Source: an uncultured Rhodospirillales bacterium
GTDB lineage: Bacteria; Pseudomonadota; Alphaproteobacteria; Acetobacterales; Acetobacteraceae
Length of the DNA stretch: 64,000 nt
Assembly (NCBI GenBank): GCA_903823665.1
Contig: CAIJTR010000053.1
Location: 16,889-80,888 of the forward strand
Direction of reading: 5' to 3'
Shown piece by piece: positions 6,655 to 17,314 of the stretch; within the stretch, counting starts at the first letter, position 1, and each line of letters opens with the position of its first letter. The notes under the pieces were generated by a model. The model saw nothing but the letters and a program-made list of their open reading frames with translations. It was not told the DNA's origin and made no database searches. The position numbers were made by a program, and so were the translations under genes.

Positions 6655-8262
6655 ATGACCGCCCTGCGCCACATCCTCGCCGTGCTTCTCCTGGCACTGG
6701 CCCTGATCAGCGCACCCGCGTTTGAGGCGCGCGCCGATGATGACGCGGCCGATCCGTTCGCGGGCCTGACCTCGCAAAGTTTTGACGATGTCGCCCAGGC
6801 GCTGACCGCACTCGCCGTGTCCGGCAACAAGCAGGCGGGCCCCACCGTGACCGCGCTGCAGAACGAGGCACTCTTCGTCACCCCCGATATGGCGCTGCTG
6901 ATCAAAACCGATGACAGCTACGTCAATGCCCGAACCGGCGAAAAAGTCGCTGATGTGAACGAGGACGATCTCTCACCGGTCCGCGTCAACAACGCTGTGC
7001 GTGCCGCCATTGAAGCAGCCAAGGGTGGCCTTGATCTCGTGTCGACGGACGTTGCGGCCCGTGCCCATGCTGCCGAGCAACTCTTCGCCTCGCACGATGC
7101 AGCCGCCCTGCCATTGCTCGCCACCGCCCTCATCGCCGAGAAAGATGCAGGCGTACGCGCGATCATGCTGCAGGCCCAAGCCGCTGCCCTGCTCAGCTCT
7201 GATACCGGCACCGAAGCCGAACAGCTCGCCGCAATCGCAACGTTGCGCGCGCGTGGTGACATCGAATCAAAGGCGCTGCTTGGCTCCCTGCACGACAAAT
7301 CTCCAGCCGTCGCCGCAGCCGCTGCTGCCGCTATCTCGTCGCTCAACCAGCTTGAGCAGATCTGGGGAGTTGCCCAAGGCGTGTTCTACGGCGTCTCGCT
7401 GGGCTCGGTGCTGCTGCTCGCCGCCGCCGGTCTTGCCATCACCTTCGGCGTAATGGGCGTCATCAACATGGCGCATGGCGAGATGGTGATGCTCGGGGCC
7501 TACACCACCTACACCGTGCAAAGCGTCATTGCCTCGGTGGCACCGCAATGGGCGGGGCTCAGCATTTTGCTCTCAGTGCCGCTGGCGTTCCTCGTCTCCG
7601 GCCTCGTCGGCGTGCTGATCGAACGCTGCATGATCCGCTTCCTCTACGGCCGCCCGCTCGAAACCCTGCTCGCCACCTGGGGCCTCTCCCTCGTGCTGCA
7701 ACAGGCCATCCGCTCCATCTTCGGCTCCTCGAACCGAGACGTGCTGACGCCCGCCTGGATGGCCGGTGCCACAAGGCTTGGTGGCCTCACCATCACGTAT
7801 AATCGTTTGTACATCATCATCTTTGCGGTGATCGTGATTGCAGCCCTGATGGCCGTGCTGCGCTACACTGCCTTGGGCTTGAGGATGCGCGCTGTGACGC
7901 AGAACCGGCGCATGGCTGCCGCCATGGGCATTCGCACGCCCTGGATCGACGCACTCACCTTTGGCCTCGGCTCCGGTGTGGCCGGCATGGCGGGCGTGGC
8001 GCTCAGCCAGATCGACAATGTGAGCCCCAATCTCGGGCAAAGCTACATCATCGACAGCTTCATGGTCGTGGTGTTCGGCGGCGTCGGCAATCTCTGGGGC
8101 ACCGTCGTCAGCGCCATGACGCTTGGCATCGTCAACAAATTTCTGGAGCCGTTCGCCGGTGCCGTGTTGGGAAAGATCGTGGTGCTGGTGGCCTTGATCT
8201 TGTTCATTCAGCGCAAGCCGCGCGGAATGTTCCCGCTCAAGGGAAGGGCTGTTGAGCAATGA
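6655..8262 (+). CDS. urtB: Urea ABC transporter permease UrtB
   Basis: 535 residues. A signal-like N-terminus (1-26) is followed by an Ala-rich helical extracytoplasmic region to about residue 225, containing HEAT-like repeats. The LivH-type permease follows with about eight membrane segments, starting at QIWGVAQGVFYGVSLGSVLLL and including GINMAHGE-type (VINMAHGEMVMLGAY) and IGTPWIDALTFGLGSG-like motifs. The long N-terminal extension is normal for UrtB and separates it from LivH. ATG 6655 has CAAGGA upstream. The stop overlaps the start of urtC (ATGA). With UrtC it forms the membrane channel. Confidence 0.96.
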   Translation: MTALRHILAVLLLALALISAPAFEARADDDAADPFAGLTSQSFDDVAQALTALAVSGNKQAGPTVTALQNEALFVTPDMALLIKTDDSYVNARTGEKVADVNEDDLSPVRVNNAVRAAIEAAKGGLDLVSTDVAARAHAAEQLFASHDAAALPLLATALIAEKDAGVRAIMLQAQAAALLSSDTGTEAEQLAAIATLRARGDIESKALLGSLHDKSPAVAAAAAAAISSLNQLEQIWGVAQGVFYGVSLGSVLLLAAAGLAITFGVMGVINMAHGEMVMLGAYTTYTVQSVIASVAPQWAGLSILLSVPLAFLVSGLVGVLIERCMIRFLYGRPLETLLATWGLSLVLQQAIRSIFGSSNRDVLTPAWMAGATRLGGLTITYNRLYIIIFAVIVIAALMAVLRYTALGLRMRAVTQNRRMAAAMGIRTPWIDALTFGLGSGVAGMAGVALSQIDNVSPNLGQSYIIDSFMVVVFGGVGNLWGTVVSAMTLGIVNKFLEPFAGAVLGKIVVLVALILFIQRKPRGMFPLKGRAVEQ

Positions 8263-9329
8263 GCCGCGTTTCAACCTCCATCTGCATCCTGCTGGTGCTG
8301 GGCATCGCCATCGGCATGGCCGCCCTCAATCTCGGCACCGACGCAGGCTCTGCCGCACACGTTTCCACCTACTGGATATCGCTGGTCGGCAAGTATCTGT
8401 GCTTCGCCATCCTCGCACTCGCCCTTGATCTGGTCTGGGGCTTTGCCGGCATCCTCTCGCTGGGCCATGCCGCCTTCTTCGCACTCGGCGGCTACGCTAT
8501 GGGCATGTATCTCATGCGCCAGATCGGCACCCGCGGCGTGTATGGCAACGCCATTCTGCCGGATTTCATGGTGTTCCTGAACTACAAGGAACTCCCCTGG
8601 TTCTGGCACGGCTTTGACAATCCTGCCTTCGCCATTCTGATGGCAATGCTGGTGCCCGCCGTGCTCGCGCTGATATTCGGCTTCTTCGCCTTCCGCAGTC
8701 GCGTCACCGGTGTGTATCTGTCGATCATCACCCAGGCCCTCACCTTCGCCCTTTTATTGGCCTTCTTCCGCAACGATATGGGCTTCGGCGGCAACAATGG
8801 CCTCACCGACTTCAAAGACATGTTCGGCTACTCCCTGCAATCGGACGCGACACGATCGGGCCTGCTGGTTGCCTCCGCCATCTTCCTCGTGCTCTGCCTG
8901 CTCGTCGCCCGCTACGTCGTCACGTCGCGTTTCGGCCAAGTTCTGATCGCGGTCCGCGACACTGAAAGCCGCACGCGCTTCCTTGGATATCGCCCGGAGA
9001 GCTACAAGCTGTTCGTGTTTGTACTCTCCGCCATCATGGCCGGAATTGGTGGCGCGCTTTACGTACCCCAAGTCGGCATCATCAACCCCGGCGAATTCGC
9101 CCCCGCAGGCTCCATCGAAGCGGTGATCTGGGTCGCCGTCGGCGGACGCGGCACACTCGTCGGTGCCATCCTCGGGGCCATCCTGGTGAACGCGGGCAAA
9201 ACCTACCTCACCGGGGCCTTCCCCGAGATCTGGCTGTTCGCCCTGGGCGCGTTGTTCATCCTGGTAACCCTGCTGCTGCCACAAGGCGTGTTGGGATTGC
9301 TACAGTCCATGCGCGGAGCAAAATCATGA
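8259..9329 (+). CDS. urtC: Urea ABC transporter permease UrtC
   Basis: 356 residues with a LivM-type permease fold and about nine membrane segments. Recognisable blocks are ALDLVWGFAGILSLGHAAFFALGGYAMGMYLMRQIG, ITQALTFALLLAFFRNDMGFGGNNGLTDF and EAVIWVAVGGRGTLVGAILGA. The GFGGNNGLTDFK stretch is typical of UrtC. It partners UrtB. Its start overlaps the urtB stop by four bases and its stop overlaps the urtD start in the same way, indicating translational coupling. Confidence 0.96.
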   Translation: MSRVSTSICILLVLGIAIGMAALNLGTDAGSAAHVSTYWISLVGKYLCFAILALALDLVWGFAGILSLGHAAFFALGGYAMGMYLMRQIGTRGVYGNAILPDFMVFLNYKELPWFWHGFDNPAFAILMAMLVPAVLALIFGFFAFRSRVTGVYLSIITQALTFALLLAFFRNDMGFGGNNGLTDFKDMFGYSLQSDATRSGLLVASAIFLVLCLLVARYVVTSRFGQVLIAVRDTESRTRFLGYRPESYKLFVFVLSAIMAGIGGALYVPQVGIINPGEFAPAGSIEAVIWVAVGGRGTLVGAILGAILVNAGKTYLTGAFPEIWLFALGALFILVTLLLPQGVLGLLQSMRGAKS

Positions 9330-10072
9330 GCGCCATTGGCTCCCTCCTCTATCTCGATGGCGTGTCGAAGAACTTCGACGGCTTCAAGGCCATCAACAAC
9401 CTGTCGCTGATGCTGGCACCCGGCGAAATGCGCGCCGTGATTGGCCCGAACGGGGCTGGCAAAACTACGATGATGGACATTATCACCGGCAAAACCCGCC
9501 CCGATGAAGGCCAGGTGATTTTCGGCGCCAAAACCGACCTCACCAAAATGGACGAGCCCGCCATCGCGGCCCTCGGCATTGGCCGAAAATTCCAAAAGCC
9601 CACCGTGTTCGAGCCGCTGACGGTGTGGGACAATCTACTCCTCGCCCTCGCCGGTGATCGCCGCCCCCGCTTCACCCTCTGGGCGCGGGAGACGGACGAA
9701 GAACGTGCCAAGATCATGAACATTCTCGACACCATCCGTTTGCACAACAACATCAAGGCCCGTGCCGGTGACCTTTCGCACGGCCAAAAGCAGTGGCTCG
9801 AAATCGGCATGTTGCTGGCACAGGAGCCGCAACTCCTGCTCGTCGATGAACCCGTCGCCGGCATGACCGACAGCGAAACGGAACAGACCGCTGAACTGTT
9901 GCGCGAGATCAACAAAACCCGCAGCGTCGTCGTCGTCGAGCACGACATGGCCTTCGTCCGCGCGCTGGGCGTGAAGGTGACGGTGCTGCACGAAGGCTCC
10001 GTGCTGTCCGAGGGCAGCATCGATTTTGTGAGCCAAGACCAAAAGGTCATCGAAGTCTATCTGGGGCGCTGA
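9326..10072 (+). CDS. urtD: Urea ABC transporter ATP-binding protein UrtD
   Basis: 248 residues. The Walker A motif is GPNGAGKTT (40-48). The signature region LSHGQKQWLEIGMLL and the Walker B LLLVDEPVAGMTDSET are the distinctive UrtD forms, as LivG relatives have LSYGQQRRLEIA. The H-loop is EHDMAFVR. It powers urea import together with UrtE. The start overlaps urtC by four bases and urtE follows after three bases. Confidence 0.96.
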   Translation: MSAIGSLLYLDGVSKNFDGFKAINNLSLMLAPGEMRAVIGPNGAGKTTMMDIITGKTRPDEGQVIFGAKTDLTKMDEPAIAALGIGRKFQKPTVFEPLTVWDNLLLALAGDRRPRFTLWARETDEERAKIMNILDTIRLHNNIKARAGDLSHGQKQWLEIGMLLAQEPQLLLVDEPVAGMTDSETEQTAELLREINKTRSVVVVEHDMAFVRALGVKVTVLHEGSVLSEGSIDFVSQDQKVIEVYLGR

Positions 10073-10075
10073 GAG

Positions 10076-10771
10076 ATGTTGGAAGTCAAAGACGTCGATC
10101 TGCTCTACGGCGCCGCCATCGCGCTCCGTGGTGTGTCGTTGAATGCGGAGATTGGAGAGACCACCTGCATCCTCGGCCGCAACGGCGTGGGCAAAACCAG
10201 CTTGCTGCGCGCCATCACCGGGGCCCACCCCATTGCCCGCGGCTCCATCAAATGGGACAGTGAGGAAATCTCCAAACTCCCCATCTATGACCGCGCCAAA
10301 CGCGGCATCGCCTGGGTGCCACAGGGCCGCGACATCTTCCCACTGCTGACAGTGCGCGAAAACCTCGAAACCGGTTTCGCCGTGCTGCCGCGGCGTGAGC
10401 GGAAAGTGCCAGACGAGATCTTCGAACTCTTCCCTATCCTGAAGTCCATGCTCGGCCGGCGTGGTGGCGACCTGTCCGGCGGCCAGCAACAACAGCTCGC
10501 CATCGGTCGCGCCTTGGTGATGAAGCCGCGCCTGCTCGTGCTCGATGAACCCACGGAGGGCATTCAGCCCAGCATCATCAAAGACATCGGCCGCGTCATC
10601 GACCTTCTGCGCGGCCGCGGCGAGATGGCGATCCTTTTGGTCGAGCAATATTTCGACTTCGCCCGCGACCTCGGCCAGCGCCTCATCGTCATGGATCGCG
10701 GTGACATTGTCGTGAACAGCACGCGCGCCGAGCTGAATGAGGATGACGTCCGCCGCAGGCTGTCGGTCTAG
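10076..10771 (+). CDS. urtE: Urea ABC transporter ATP-binding protein UrtE
   Basis: 231 residues. Walker A is GRNGVGKTS (34-42), the signature is LSGGQQQQLAIGRAL, Walker B is LLVLDEPTEGIQPSII and the H-loop glutamine/histidine region is VEQYFDFARDL. LivF-like, with the VPQGRDIFPLLTVRENLETGF block typical of UrtE. It is the second ATPase of the urea transporter and is followed five bases later by the GTG start of ureD, so transporter and urease genes form one transcription unit. Confidence 0.96.
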   Translation: MLEVKDVDLLYGAAIALRGVSLNAEIGETTCILGRNGVGKTSLLRAITGAHPIARGSIKWDSEEISKLPIYDRAKRGIAWVPQGRDIFPLLTVRENLETGFAVLPRRERKVPDEIFELFPILKSMLGRRGGDLSGGQQQQLAIGRALVMKPRLLVLDEPTEGIQPSIIKDIGRVIDLLRGRGEMAILLVEQYFDFARDLGQRLIVMDRGDIVVNSTRAELNEDDVRRRLSV

Positions 10772-10776
10772 CGCGC

Positions 10777-11580
10777 GTGATCCATCAACGCTCCCGCGGC
10801 GACCTACTCGTGGACATGAAACTGCGAGACGGCATCACCACGCTTTCCGATCTGCGCCAGGACGGCTGCCTGAAGGCGCGCTTCCCCCGCAGCGTTGATT
10901 GGACCGAAGCCGTCACCCTCAACAGCTCCGGCGGTGTGGCCGGTGGTGACACCCTGACGGCGCGGTTTCGCGTGCAGGCCGGCGCTCGGGCGACGTTTGC
11001 AGCACAAGCGGCGGAACGTTTCTATCGCGTGCTGCCTGGCCAGCCCTCCTCCACCGTGCGCACCGAGATAGACGTTGAAGCCGGTGCCTGCGCCGAATGG
11101 CTGCCGCAGGAAACCATCCTGTTCGACCGCTCCGCGATGGATCGTGTGCTCACCGTCAACATTGCCAAAGGCGGCTGGTTCCTCGGCATCGAAACGCTGG
11201 TGTTCGGCAGGTCCGCCATGGGCGAGACCGTCACCACCGCCCGCATCGCCGATACGATCCGCATCCGCATCGACGGCAAGCTGGTCCTGCACGACGCCAT
11301 TCGCATCGACGGTGAAGTCGCCCATGCCCTCACCCGCGCCGCCATCGGCCAAGGTGCCGCCGCCGTGGCCACACTCGTGCTGGCCGGTGCCGACGCCGCA
11401 TGGCAACTAGACGACCTTCGCACCGCCCTCGCCCCATTCGAGGCAGGCGTGAGTTGCTGGAATGGTGTTTTGGTGGCACGAATTGCAGCCAAAGACGGGG
11501 CCAGCGCCCGCGCCGCAATTGCGGCCGGATTGGCCGTGTTGAGAGACGGCCGCGCCCTGCCGCGCGTTTGGAACTGCTAG
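10777..11580 (+). CDS. ureD: Urease accessory protein UreD (UreH)
   Basis: 267 residues from GTG 10777, five bases after urtE. The UreD hallmarks are R-S-R-G near the start, [12 protein letters not shown], the [10 protein letters not shown] block, and ERFYRV with an [11 protein letters not shown] segment. UreD forms a complex with UreF and UreG on the urease apoprotein and takes part in nickel delivery. A downstream ATG at 10816 would remove the conserved RSRG segment, so the GTG start is preferred. It is shorter than many UreD proteins because the C-terminal extension is brief. Confidence 0.95.
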   Translation: MIHQRSRGDLLVDMKLRDGITTLSDLRQDGCLKARFPRSVDWTEAVTLNSSGGVAGGDTLTARFRVQAGARATFAAQAAERFYRVLPGQPSSTVRTEIDVEAGACAEWLPQETILFDRSAMDRVLTVNIAKGGWFLGIETLVFGRSAMGETVTTARIADTIRIRIDGKLVLHDAIRIDGEVAHALTRAAIGQGAAAVATLVLAGADAAWQLDDLRTALAPFEAGVSCWNGVLVARIAAKDGASARAAIAAGLAVLRDGRALPRVWNC

Positions 11581-11590
11581 AGGTGACGCA

Positions 11591-11893
11591 ATGAACCTAA
11601 CGCCCCGCGAGAAAGACAAGCTGCTGATCTCCATGGCCGCCATGGTCGCCCGCAAACGGCTCGAACGCGGCGTGAAGCTCAACCATCCCGAAGCGGTTGC
11701 GCTGATCAGCGACTTCGTGGTGGAGGGTGCGCGGGATGGCCGGACGGTGGCCGATCTCATGCAGGCCGGCGCCCACGTCATCACCCGCGATCAGGTGATG
11801 GAGGGCATCGCCGAGATGATCCATGACGTGCAGGTGGAGGCGACGTTTCCGGATGGAACAAAGCTCGTCACCGTGCATGAGCCGATCCGGTAA
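11591..11893 (+). CDS. ureA: Urease gamma subunit
   Basis: 100 residues, the full family length, starting [20 protein letters not shown] and containing [32 protein letters not shown] and [24 protein letters not shown] lies seven bases before the ATG. Smallest structural subunit of the (UreABC)3 urease. Unusually, ureB does not follow directly: a 56-codon membrane ORF is inserted between them. Confidence 0.97.
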   Translation: MNLTPREKDKLLISMAAMVARKRLERGVKLNHPEAVALISDFVVEGARDGRTVADLMQAGAHVITRDQVMEGIAEMIHDVQVEATFPDGTKLVTVHEPIR

Positions 11894-11901
11894 AGACCCA
11901 G

Positions 11902-12072
11902 ATGGCGGAACTATTTGGTTTTGTCGCAAAATTTCTGGCACTTCTCATTGCTAAGTTATTTACAACCTTCGCCCCGGCCCAGGCGCTGATGATGCTTCTG
12001 ATTGTTGCAGTTGCAGTTGGTGTTTTCACCATCGTCAAACGCTCGCGAGCCAGACAGGAACCTAACAAATGA
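11902..12072 (+). CDS. Small single-pass membrane protein between ureA and ureB
   Basis: 56 residues from ATG 11902. It begins [18 protein letters not shown], has a strongly hydrophobic segment at about 28-44 ([18 protein letters not shown]) and ends with a basic, polar tail ([11 protein letters not shown]). The stop overlaps the ureB start in an ATGA arrangement, exactly like the other junctions of this operon, and ureA ends eight bases before its ATG. That packing argues for a translated gene. I recognise no family. A role in tethering urease or its maturation complex at the membrane near UrtBC, or in nickel or urea handling, is speculation. Confidence 0.7.
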   Translation: MAELFGFVAKFLALLIAKLFTTFAPAQALMMLLIVAVAVGVFTIVKRSRARQEPNK

Positions 12073-12373
12073 TCCCCGGTGAAATCGAAACCCTCCCAGG
12101 CGACATCGAACTGAACGCGGGTCAGCCGCGCACAACGCTTACCGTCGCCAACACCGGTGACCGGCCGATCCAGGTGGGCAGCCATTATCACTTTGCCGAA
12201 ACAAACCCAGCGCTGAAGTTTGATCGCGCGGCCGCACGCGGCCAGCATTTGGATATCGCGGCAGGCACCGCCGTTCGCTTCGAGCCTGGGCAGAGCAGGG
12301 AGGTTGCACTTGTGTCGTTCCAGGGCGCGCGCAAGATCTACGGCTTTCGCGGCGACGTGATGGGAGCGATCTG

Positions 12374-12374
<1 letters not shown>
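12069..12374 (+). CDS. ureB: Urease beta subunit
   Basis: 101 residues with the complete UreB signature: [18 protein letters not shown], the [25 protein letters not shown] core and [21 protein letters not shown]. Structural subunit of urease. It overlaps the preceding small membrane ORF by four bases, and its TGA overlaps the ureC ATG (TGATG). Confidence 0.98.
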
Positions 12375-14082
<1,708 letters not shown>

Positions 14083-14083
<1 letters not shown>

Positions 14084-14520
14084 TGCGCGCCACATCTGTG
14101 TTGACCAGCGGCCAGTGGCCGGCCTCACGTGAGGTAGGCCATATCGTCGCAGATTTCGAACAACGCTTCCGCCGTCGTTTCTTGTTCGACACGCAAGCCG
14201 GCTGGAGCTTCCTGCTCGACCTGCGCGAACCCGTCCGCCTCCGCCACGGTGACGGCTTGGTGCTGGAAGACGGCGGCATTGTTCGCGTGGAGGCACTGGC
14301 TGAATCTCTCGTTGAGATCACAGCCTTTGATGACCGCAGCATCACCCGCATCGCATGGCATCTCGGCAACCGGCACATCCCCGTGCAAGTGATGCGGAAC
14401 ACCCTACGCATCCGCGCCGAGCCAGTGACGATGGATCTCGTCGAACGTCTCGGCGGAGATCTCGCGCCCCTCACCGCCCCGTTCGACCCAGAGCCGGGGG
14501 CTTACGAACAACATGGCTGA
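14083..14520 (+). CDS. ureE: Urease accessory protein UreE (nickel metallochaperone)
   Basis: 145 residues. The N-terminal peptide-binding domain (about 1-70) is followed by the C-terminal metal-binding domain with the conserved AWHLGNRHIPVQV block containing the dimer-interface histidine. It donates nickel to UreG during urease activation. The C-terminus ends [12 protein letters not shown] and lacks the histidine-rich tail seen in Klebsiella UreE, so bulk nickel storage is unlikely. Starts within the ureC stop and overlaps ureF by eight bases. Confidence 0.95.
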
Positions 14521-15184
14521 TCCCGCCCTCGCCTTGCGTCTGCTGGCGTGGCTATCACCCGCCTTCCCCACCGGGGCCTACGCCTACTCCCACGGCCTGG
14601 AATGGGCGGTGGAAACTGGCGACATCATAGATGAGACCACGCTGTTCGCCTGGATCGCCGACCTTCTGCAACACGGCAGCGGGCGATCGGATGCCATTCT
14701 GCTGCGCCATGCCTACCGTGCCCACGCCAAACCCGAAGCCCTCAGCGACCTCGTAGAACTTGCACTGGCAGCCCAGCCCAGCCGCGAGCGCCGCGCCGAG
14801 GCCACCGGCCAGGGCAACGCGTTCGCCGTCGCCACCCGCGCCTGGGATCACGCTGTGCTGCGCGACTTACAAGCCCAGCACAGCGAACTTCCCTATGCCG
14901 TAGCCGTCGGTGCCCTCGCCGGAGCCTGCGGGCTGGATGAGGAACTGACCGTCGCTGGCGTACTGCAAGGCTTTGCCGCCAACCTCATCTCCGCCGCCGT
15001 CCGCCTCGTCCCGCTCGGGCAGACCACCGGCCTTGCCGTGCTGGCGCGGCTGGAGCCGACCATCCTCGCCGTCACCGCCCAAACATCCAGTGCCACACTG
15101 GATGATCTCGGCTCGTTCTGCTTTCGCTCCGACATCGCGGCGATGCGCCATGAAACCCAATACACAAGGCTGTTCCGCTCATGA
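14513..15184 (+). CDS. ureF: Urease accessory protein UreF
   Basis: 223 residues. The UreF signatures are near the start ([23 protein letters not shown]) and in the middle ([22 protein letters not shown]), with a following all-helical region ending in [15 protein letters not shown]. UreF bridges UreD and UreG on apo-urease and gates GTP hydrolysis. It overlaps ureE by eight bases and ureG by four. Confidence 0.95.
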   Translation: MADPALALRLLAWLSPAFPTGAYAYSHGLEWAVETGDIIDETTLFAWIADLLQHGSGRSDAILLRHAYRAHAKPEALSDLVELALAAQPSRERRAEATGQGNAFAVATRAWDHAVLRDLQAQHSELPYAVAVGALAGACGLDEELTVAGVLQGFAANLISAAVRLVPLGQTTGLAVLARLEPTILAVTAQTSSATLDDLGSFCFRSDIAAMRHETQYTRLFRS

Positions 15185-15798
15185 AATCACCCAATGGCCC
15201 GCTGAAGGTGGGCGTCGGCGGCCCCGTCGGCACCGGCAAAACAGCACTCATGGACGCGCTGTGCAAAACATTCCGCGAGAAATACGACATCGCGGCCATC
15301 ACCAACGACATCTACACCAGTGAGGACGCCGAGTTCCTCACCCGCGCCGGATCGCTCACGCCAGACCGCATTCTCGGCATCGAAACCGGCGGCTGCCCAC
15401 ACACCGCCATCCGCGAGGACGCCAGCATCAACCTCGCCGGTGTGGACGAAATGAACCGTCGCTTCCCCAACCTCGATCTTATCCTGATTGAAAGCGGCGG
15501 CGACAATCTTTCCGCCACGTTCAGCCCGGAACTGGCGGACGTGACGATTTACGTGATCGACGTGTCCGCCGGGGACAAAATCCCGCGCAAAGGCGGCCCC
15601 GGAATCACCCGCAGCGACTTACTCGTCATCAACAAAATCGACCTTGCCCCACACGTGGGTGCCAGCCTTGAAGTCATGGACCGCGATTCGAAAAAGATGC
15701 GCCCCACGCGCCCCTATCTGTTCACCAATATCCGCGCTGGCCAGGGTGTGGCGGAAATCGCCGCCTTCATCGAACAGCGCGGCGGGCTCACAAGCTAA
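15181..15798 (+). CDS. ureG: Urease accessory GTPase UreG
   Basis: 205 residues, full length. It has a P-loop GPVGTGKT (14-21), the metal-binding C72-P-H74 in [32 protein letters not shown], and the [11 protein letters not shown] guanine-recognition motif. SIMIBI-class GTPase that couples GTP hydrolysis to nickel insertion into UreC. No N-terminal His-rich extension. Last gene of the urt-ure operon. Only ten bases separate it from the convergent DUF3060-type gene, and I see no terminator there. Confidence 0.97.
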   Translation: MKSPNGPLKVGVGGPVGTGKTALMDALCKTFREKYDIAAITNDIYTSEDAEFLTRAGSLTPDRILGIETGGCPHTAIREDASINLAGVDEMNRRFPNLDLILIESGGDNLSATFSPELADVTIYVIDVSAGDKIPRKGGPGITRSDLLVINKIDLAPHVGASLEVMDRDSKKMRPTRPYLFTNIRAGQGVAEIAAFIEQRGGLTS

Positions 15799-15808
15799 AC
15801 CAGGGTGC

Positions 15809-16810
15809 CTAACGCAGGATCAGCACATCCACGCCAGCAGTACCGCTGCCCTGCCCAAGCTTCACCGGCAGCTTGGGAAGGCCGTGGCCGGTCAGCCAGT
15901 CATGCACCCGCTCCGCCCGCTGCGTTGCGATGGCCGCCTCAGGCCCTTGGCCGGTGATGCGCAAGCCGGAGGGGTTGATCAGGCCGATCAACGTCGCCAA
16001 CCGAGCCAGTTGCGTCTCTCCCGCAGGTGAGATCAGAGGGCCGTTGAACACCGCCACCGGCAGCTTCACCACCGTGCCCGCACGCACCACCACGCCGTCG
16101 AGGTCGCGCATCAACAGCGGAACCGAGGCCACAACGCCCGTCGGCAGCACCACCGGCGGCGTCTGGCCGCCCTCTCGCGTCACCGAACTGCCCATTCCCC
16201 GCACGCTCATGGCCGGGGGCACGCCATCACCCGCCACGGTATAGACAAGGCTGATGCCGTTTCCCTCAACCAGCACAGAGGCATTCGCGGCAAGGTCGGC
16301 ATGCACCCGGTTCGCCTCCCCCCGCACCGTCAGTGCGGAACAGGCACCGCGTAAGCGAATGGTGGAACGTGTTCCCTGCAACGTGACAGACTTGCCGGCG
16401 CAATCCAGTTCCAGCGTCAGGCTGTTGCCGGAGAGGCTTGCCGTGTCAGCAGCAGGGGCCGCGCTGCCCACATTGGGTTTCACCTCAGTGAGATTGCCGG
16501 ACACACGCAGCCGCGGTGACACTGTGCTTGCGAACTGAACGTGGTTGCCGGTGCCCTCAATATCGATCAGCGAACCTGGTGCAAGCGTGACACTGACCCG
16601 GTTTTCCTCCCCCCGTATCTGCAATCCCGTACACGAACCCGTGAACGTGATTGTGTTACGGCTGCCGCCAATGCTCGCCTGCGCATTGTTGCAGACCACA
16701 TCACGAGAAATGCCCTCAGACTGAACCGCAGCCGGGGCCGGTTGCGCCTGCGCTAGCCCCGCCAGTGCCGCAAAAATAGGCGTCAAAAACAGGTATTGCC
16801 TTGCAATCAC
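15809..16810 (-). CDS. Secreted DUF3060-like repeat protein with OmpA-like C-terminal segment
   Basis: About 333 residues. A signal peptide ends near AGLAQAQ. Two tandem beta-rich modules follow, each built from short strands of the pattern C-x-G/N-x-x-x-x-x-x-G-x-x-N-x-I-x-L/F-x-G-x-C-x-x-L-x-V-x-G-E-x-N-R-V. This is the DUF3060 signature: VCNNAQASIGGSRNTITFTG and LDCAGKSVTLQGTRSTIRLR. The last 80 residues (GLRITGQGPE, RAERVHDWLTGHGLPKLPVKLGQG) resemble the tail of OmpA-like peptidoglycan-associated domains. I start it at GTG 16810 because GGGGAG lies seven bases upstream. ATG 16825 is also in frame but lacks a Shine-Dalgarno. Envelope location is inferred from the signal peptide. It is divergent from the receiver gene. 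Confidence 0.72.
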   Translation of the reverse strand: MIARQYLFLTPIFAALAGLAQAQPAPAAVQSEGISRDVVCNNAQASIGGSRNTITFTGSCTGLQIRGEENRVSVTLAPGSLIDIEGTGNHVQFASTVSPRLRVSGNLTEVKPNVGSAAPAADTASLSGNSLTLELDCAGKSVTLQGTRSTIRLRGACSALTVRGEANRVHADLAANASVLVEGNGISLVYTVAGDGVPPAMSVRGMGSSVTREGGQTPPVVLPTGVVASVPLLMRDLDGVVVRAGTVVKLPVAVFNGPLISPAGETQLARLATLIGLINPSGLRITGQGPEAAIATQRAERVHDWLTGHGLPKLPVKLGQGSGTAGVDVLILR

Positions 16811-16925
16811 GCAACATCTCCCCATGTATGGAGGTTGTAGCCAAACCTGCCGCACTGGGAAAGCCTCATTGGCACACGAAGTCGTGCCTTGCTTGGAACG
16901 GACGCTAAGTTTATCCCTTGCCGCA

Positions 16926-17294
16926 ATGAAACCTTTTCGTATCCTATTGGTCGAAGACGAAGATCTCATTCGCCTGATCCTTTCAGAGGCGCTGCAAGAT
17001 TATGGCTTCGAGGTAACCTCCGCTGCAAACGGAGACGAAGCAATTGCTCATCTGGGTGATGAGCACTCATTTGATCTGTTATTAACTGATATTCAGTTAC
17101 CTGGCGGACTGGACGGCCTGGATATTGCCCGCGCCGCCCGTCGCACAGCTCCGGATATGCCGATTATTTTCACAACAGGCCAACCCGACCGGATGGACCC
17201 GTGGAGTCCAGGTGCGAAGGACGCCTTCATCGCCAAGCCATATCGCCCGTCCGACATTTGCGCCGCCGTGCGCCGGATGGTGGGAGCGACGTAA
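16926..17294 (+). CDS. Stand-alone receiver-domain response regulator
   Basis: 122 residues, a single receiver domain with acidic pocket E10-D11, phospho-acceptor D55 (LLTDIQLPGGLDG), T83 and K104 (FIAKPYRPSD). No output domain. The ILLVEDEDLIRL start and the GLDIARAARRTAPDMPIIFTTG block resemble the FixJ/CheY-like single-domain regulators common in alphaproteobacteria, which act by protein contact or as phosphate relays. No histidine kinase gene is in the window. ATG 16926 was chosen because it begins the domain; earlier ATGs from 16824 would extend into the divergent promoter. It converges on the FecR/DUF6600 gene. Confidence 0.9.
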   Translation: MKPFRILLVEDEDLIRLILSEALQDYGFEVTSAANGDEAIAHLGDEHSFDLLLTDIQLPGGLDGLDIARAARRTAPDMPIIFTTGQPDRMDPWSPGAKDAFIAKPYRPSDICAAVRRMVGAT

Positions 17295-17309
17295 CCCCCA
17301 ACCATCCGG
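17273..17309. terminator. Inverted repeat between convergent genes
   Basis: CCGGATGGT (17273-17281) pairs with ACCATCCGG (17301-17309), and the stem may extend through GGG/CCC. It covers the stop codon of the receiver gene and ends just before the convergent FecR/DUF6600 gene. Probable shared terminator without a T-tract. Confidence 0.45.
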
Positions 17310-17314
17310 CATCT

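Noticed and set aside
11474..11486. Second TGGCACG...TTGC-like sequence inside ureD
   Set aside because: The two halves are only two bases apart instead of four and it is inside a coding region, so it cannot be a sigma-54 promoter.
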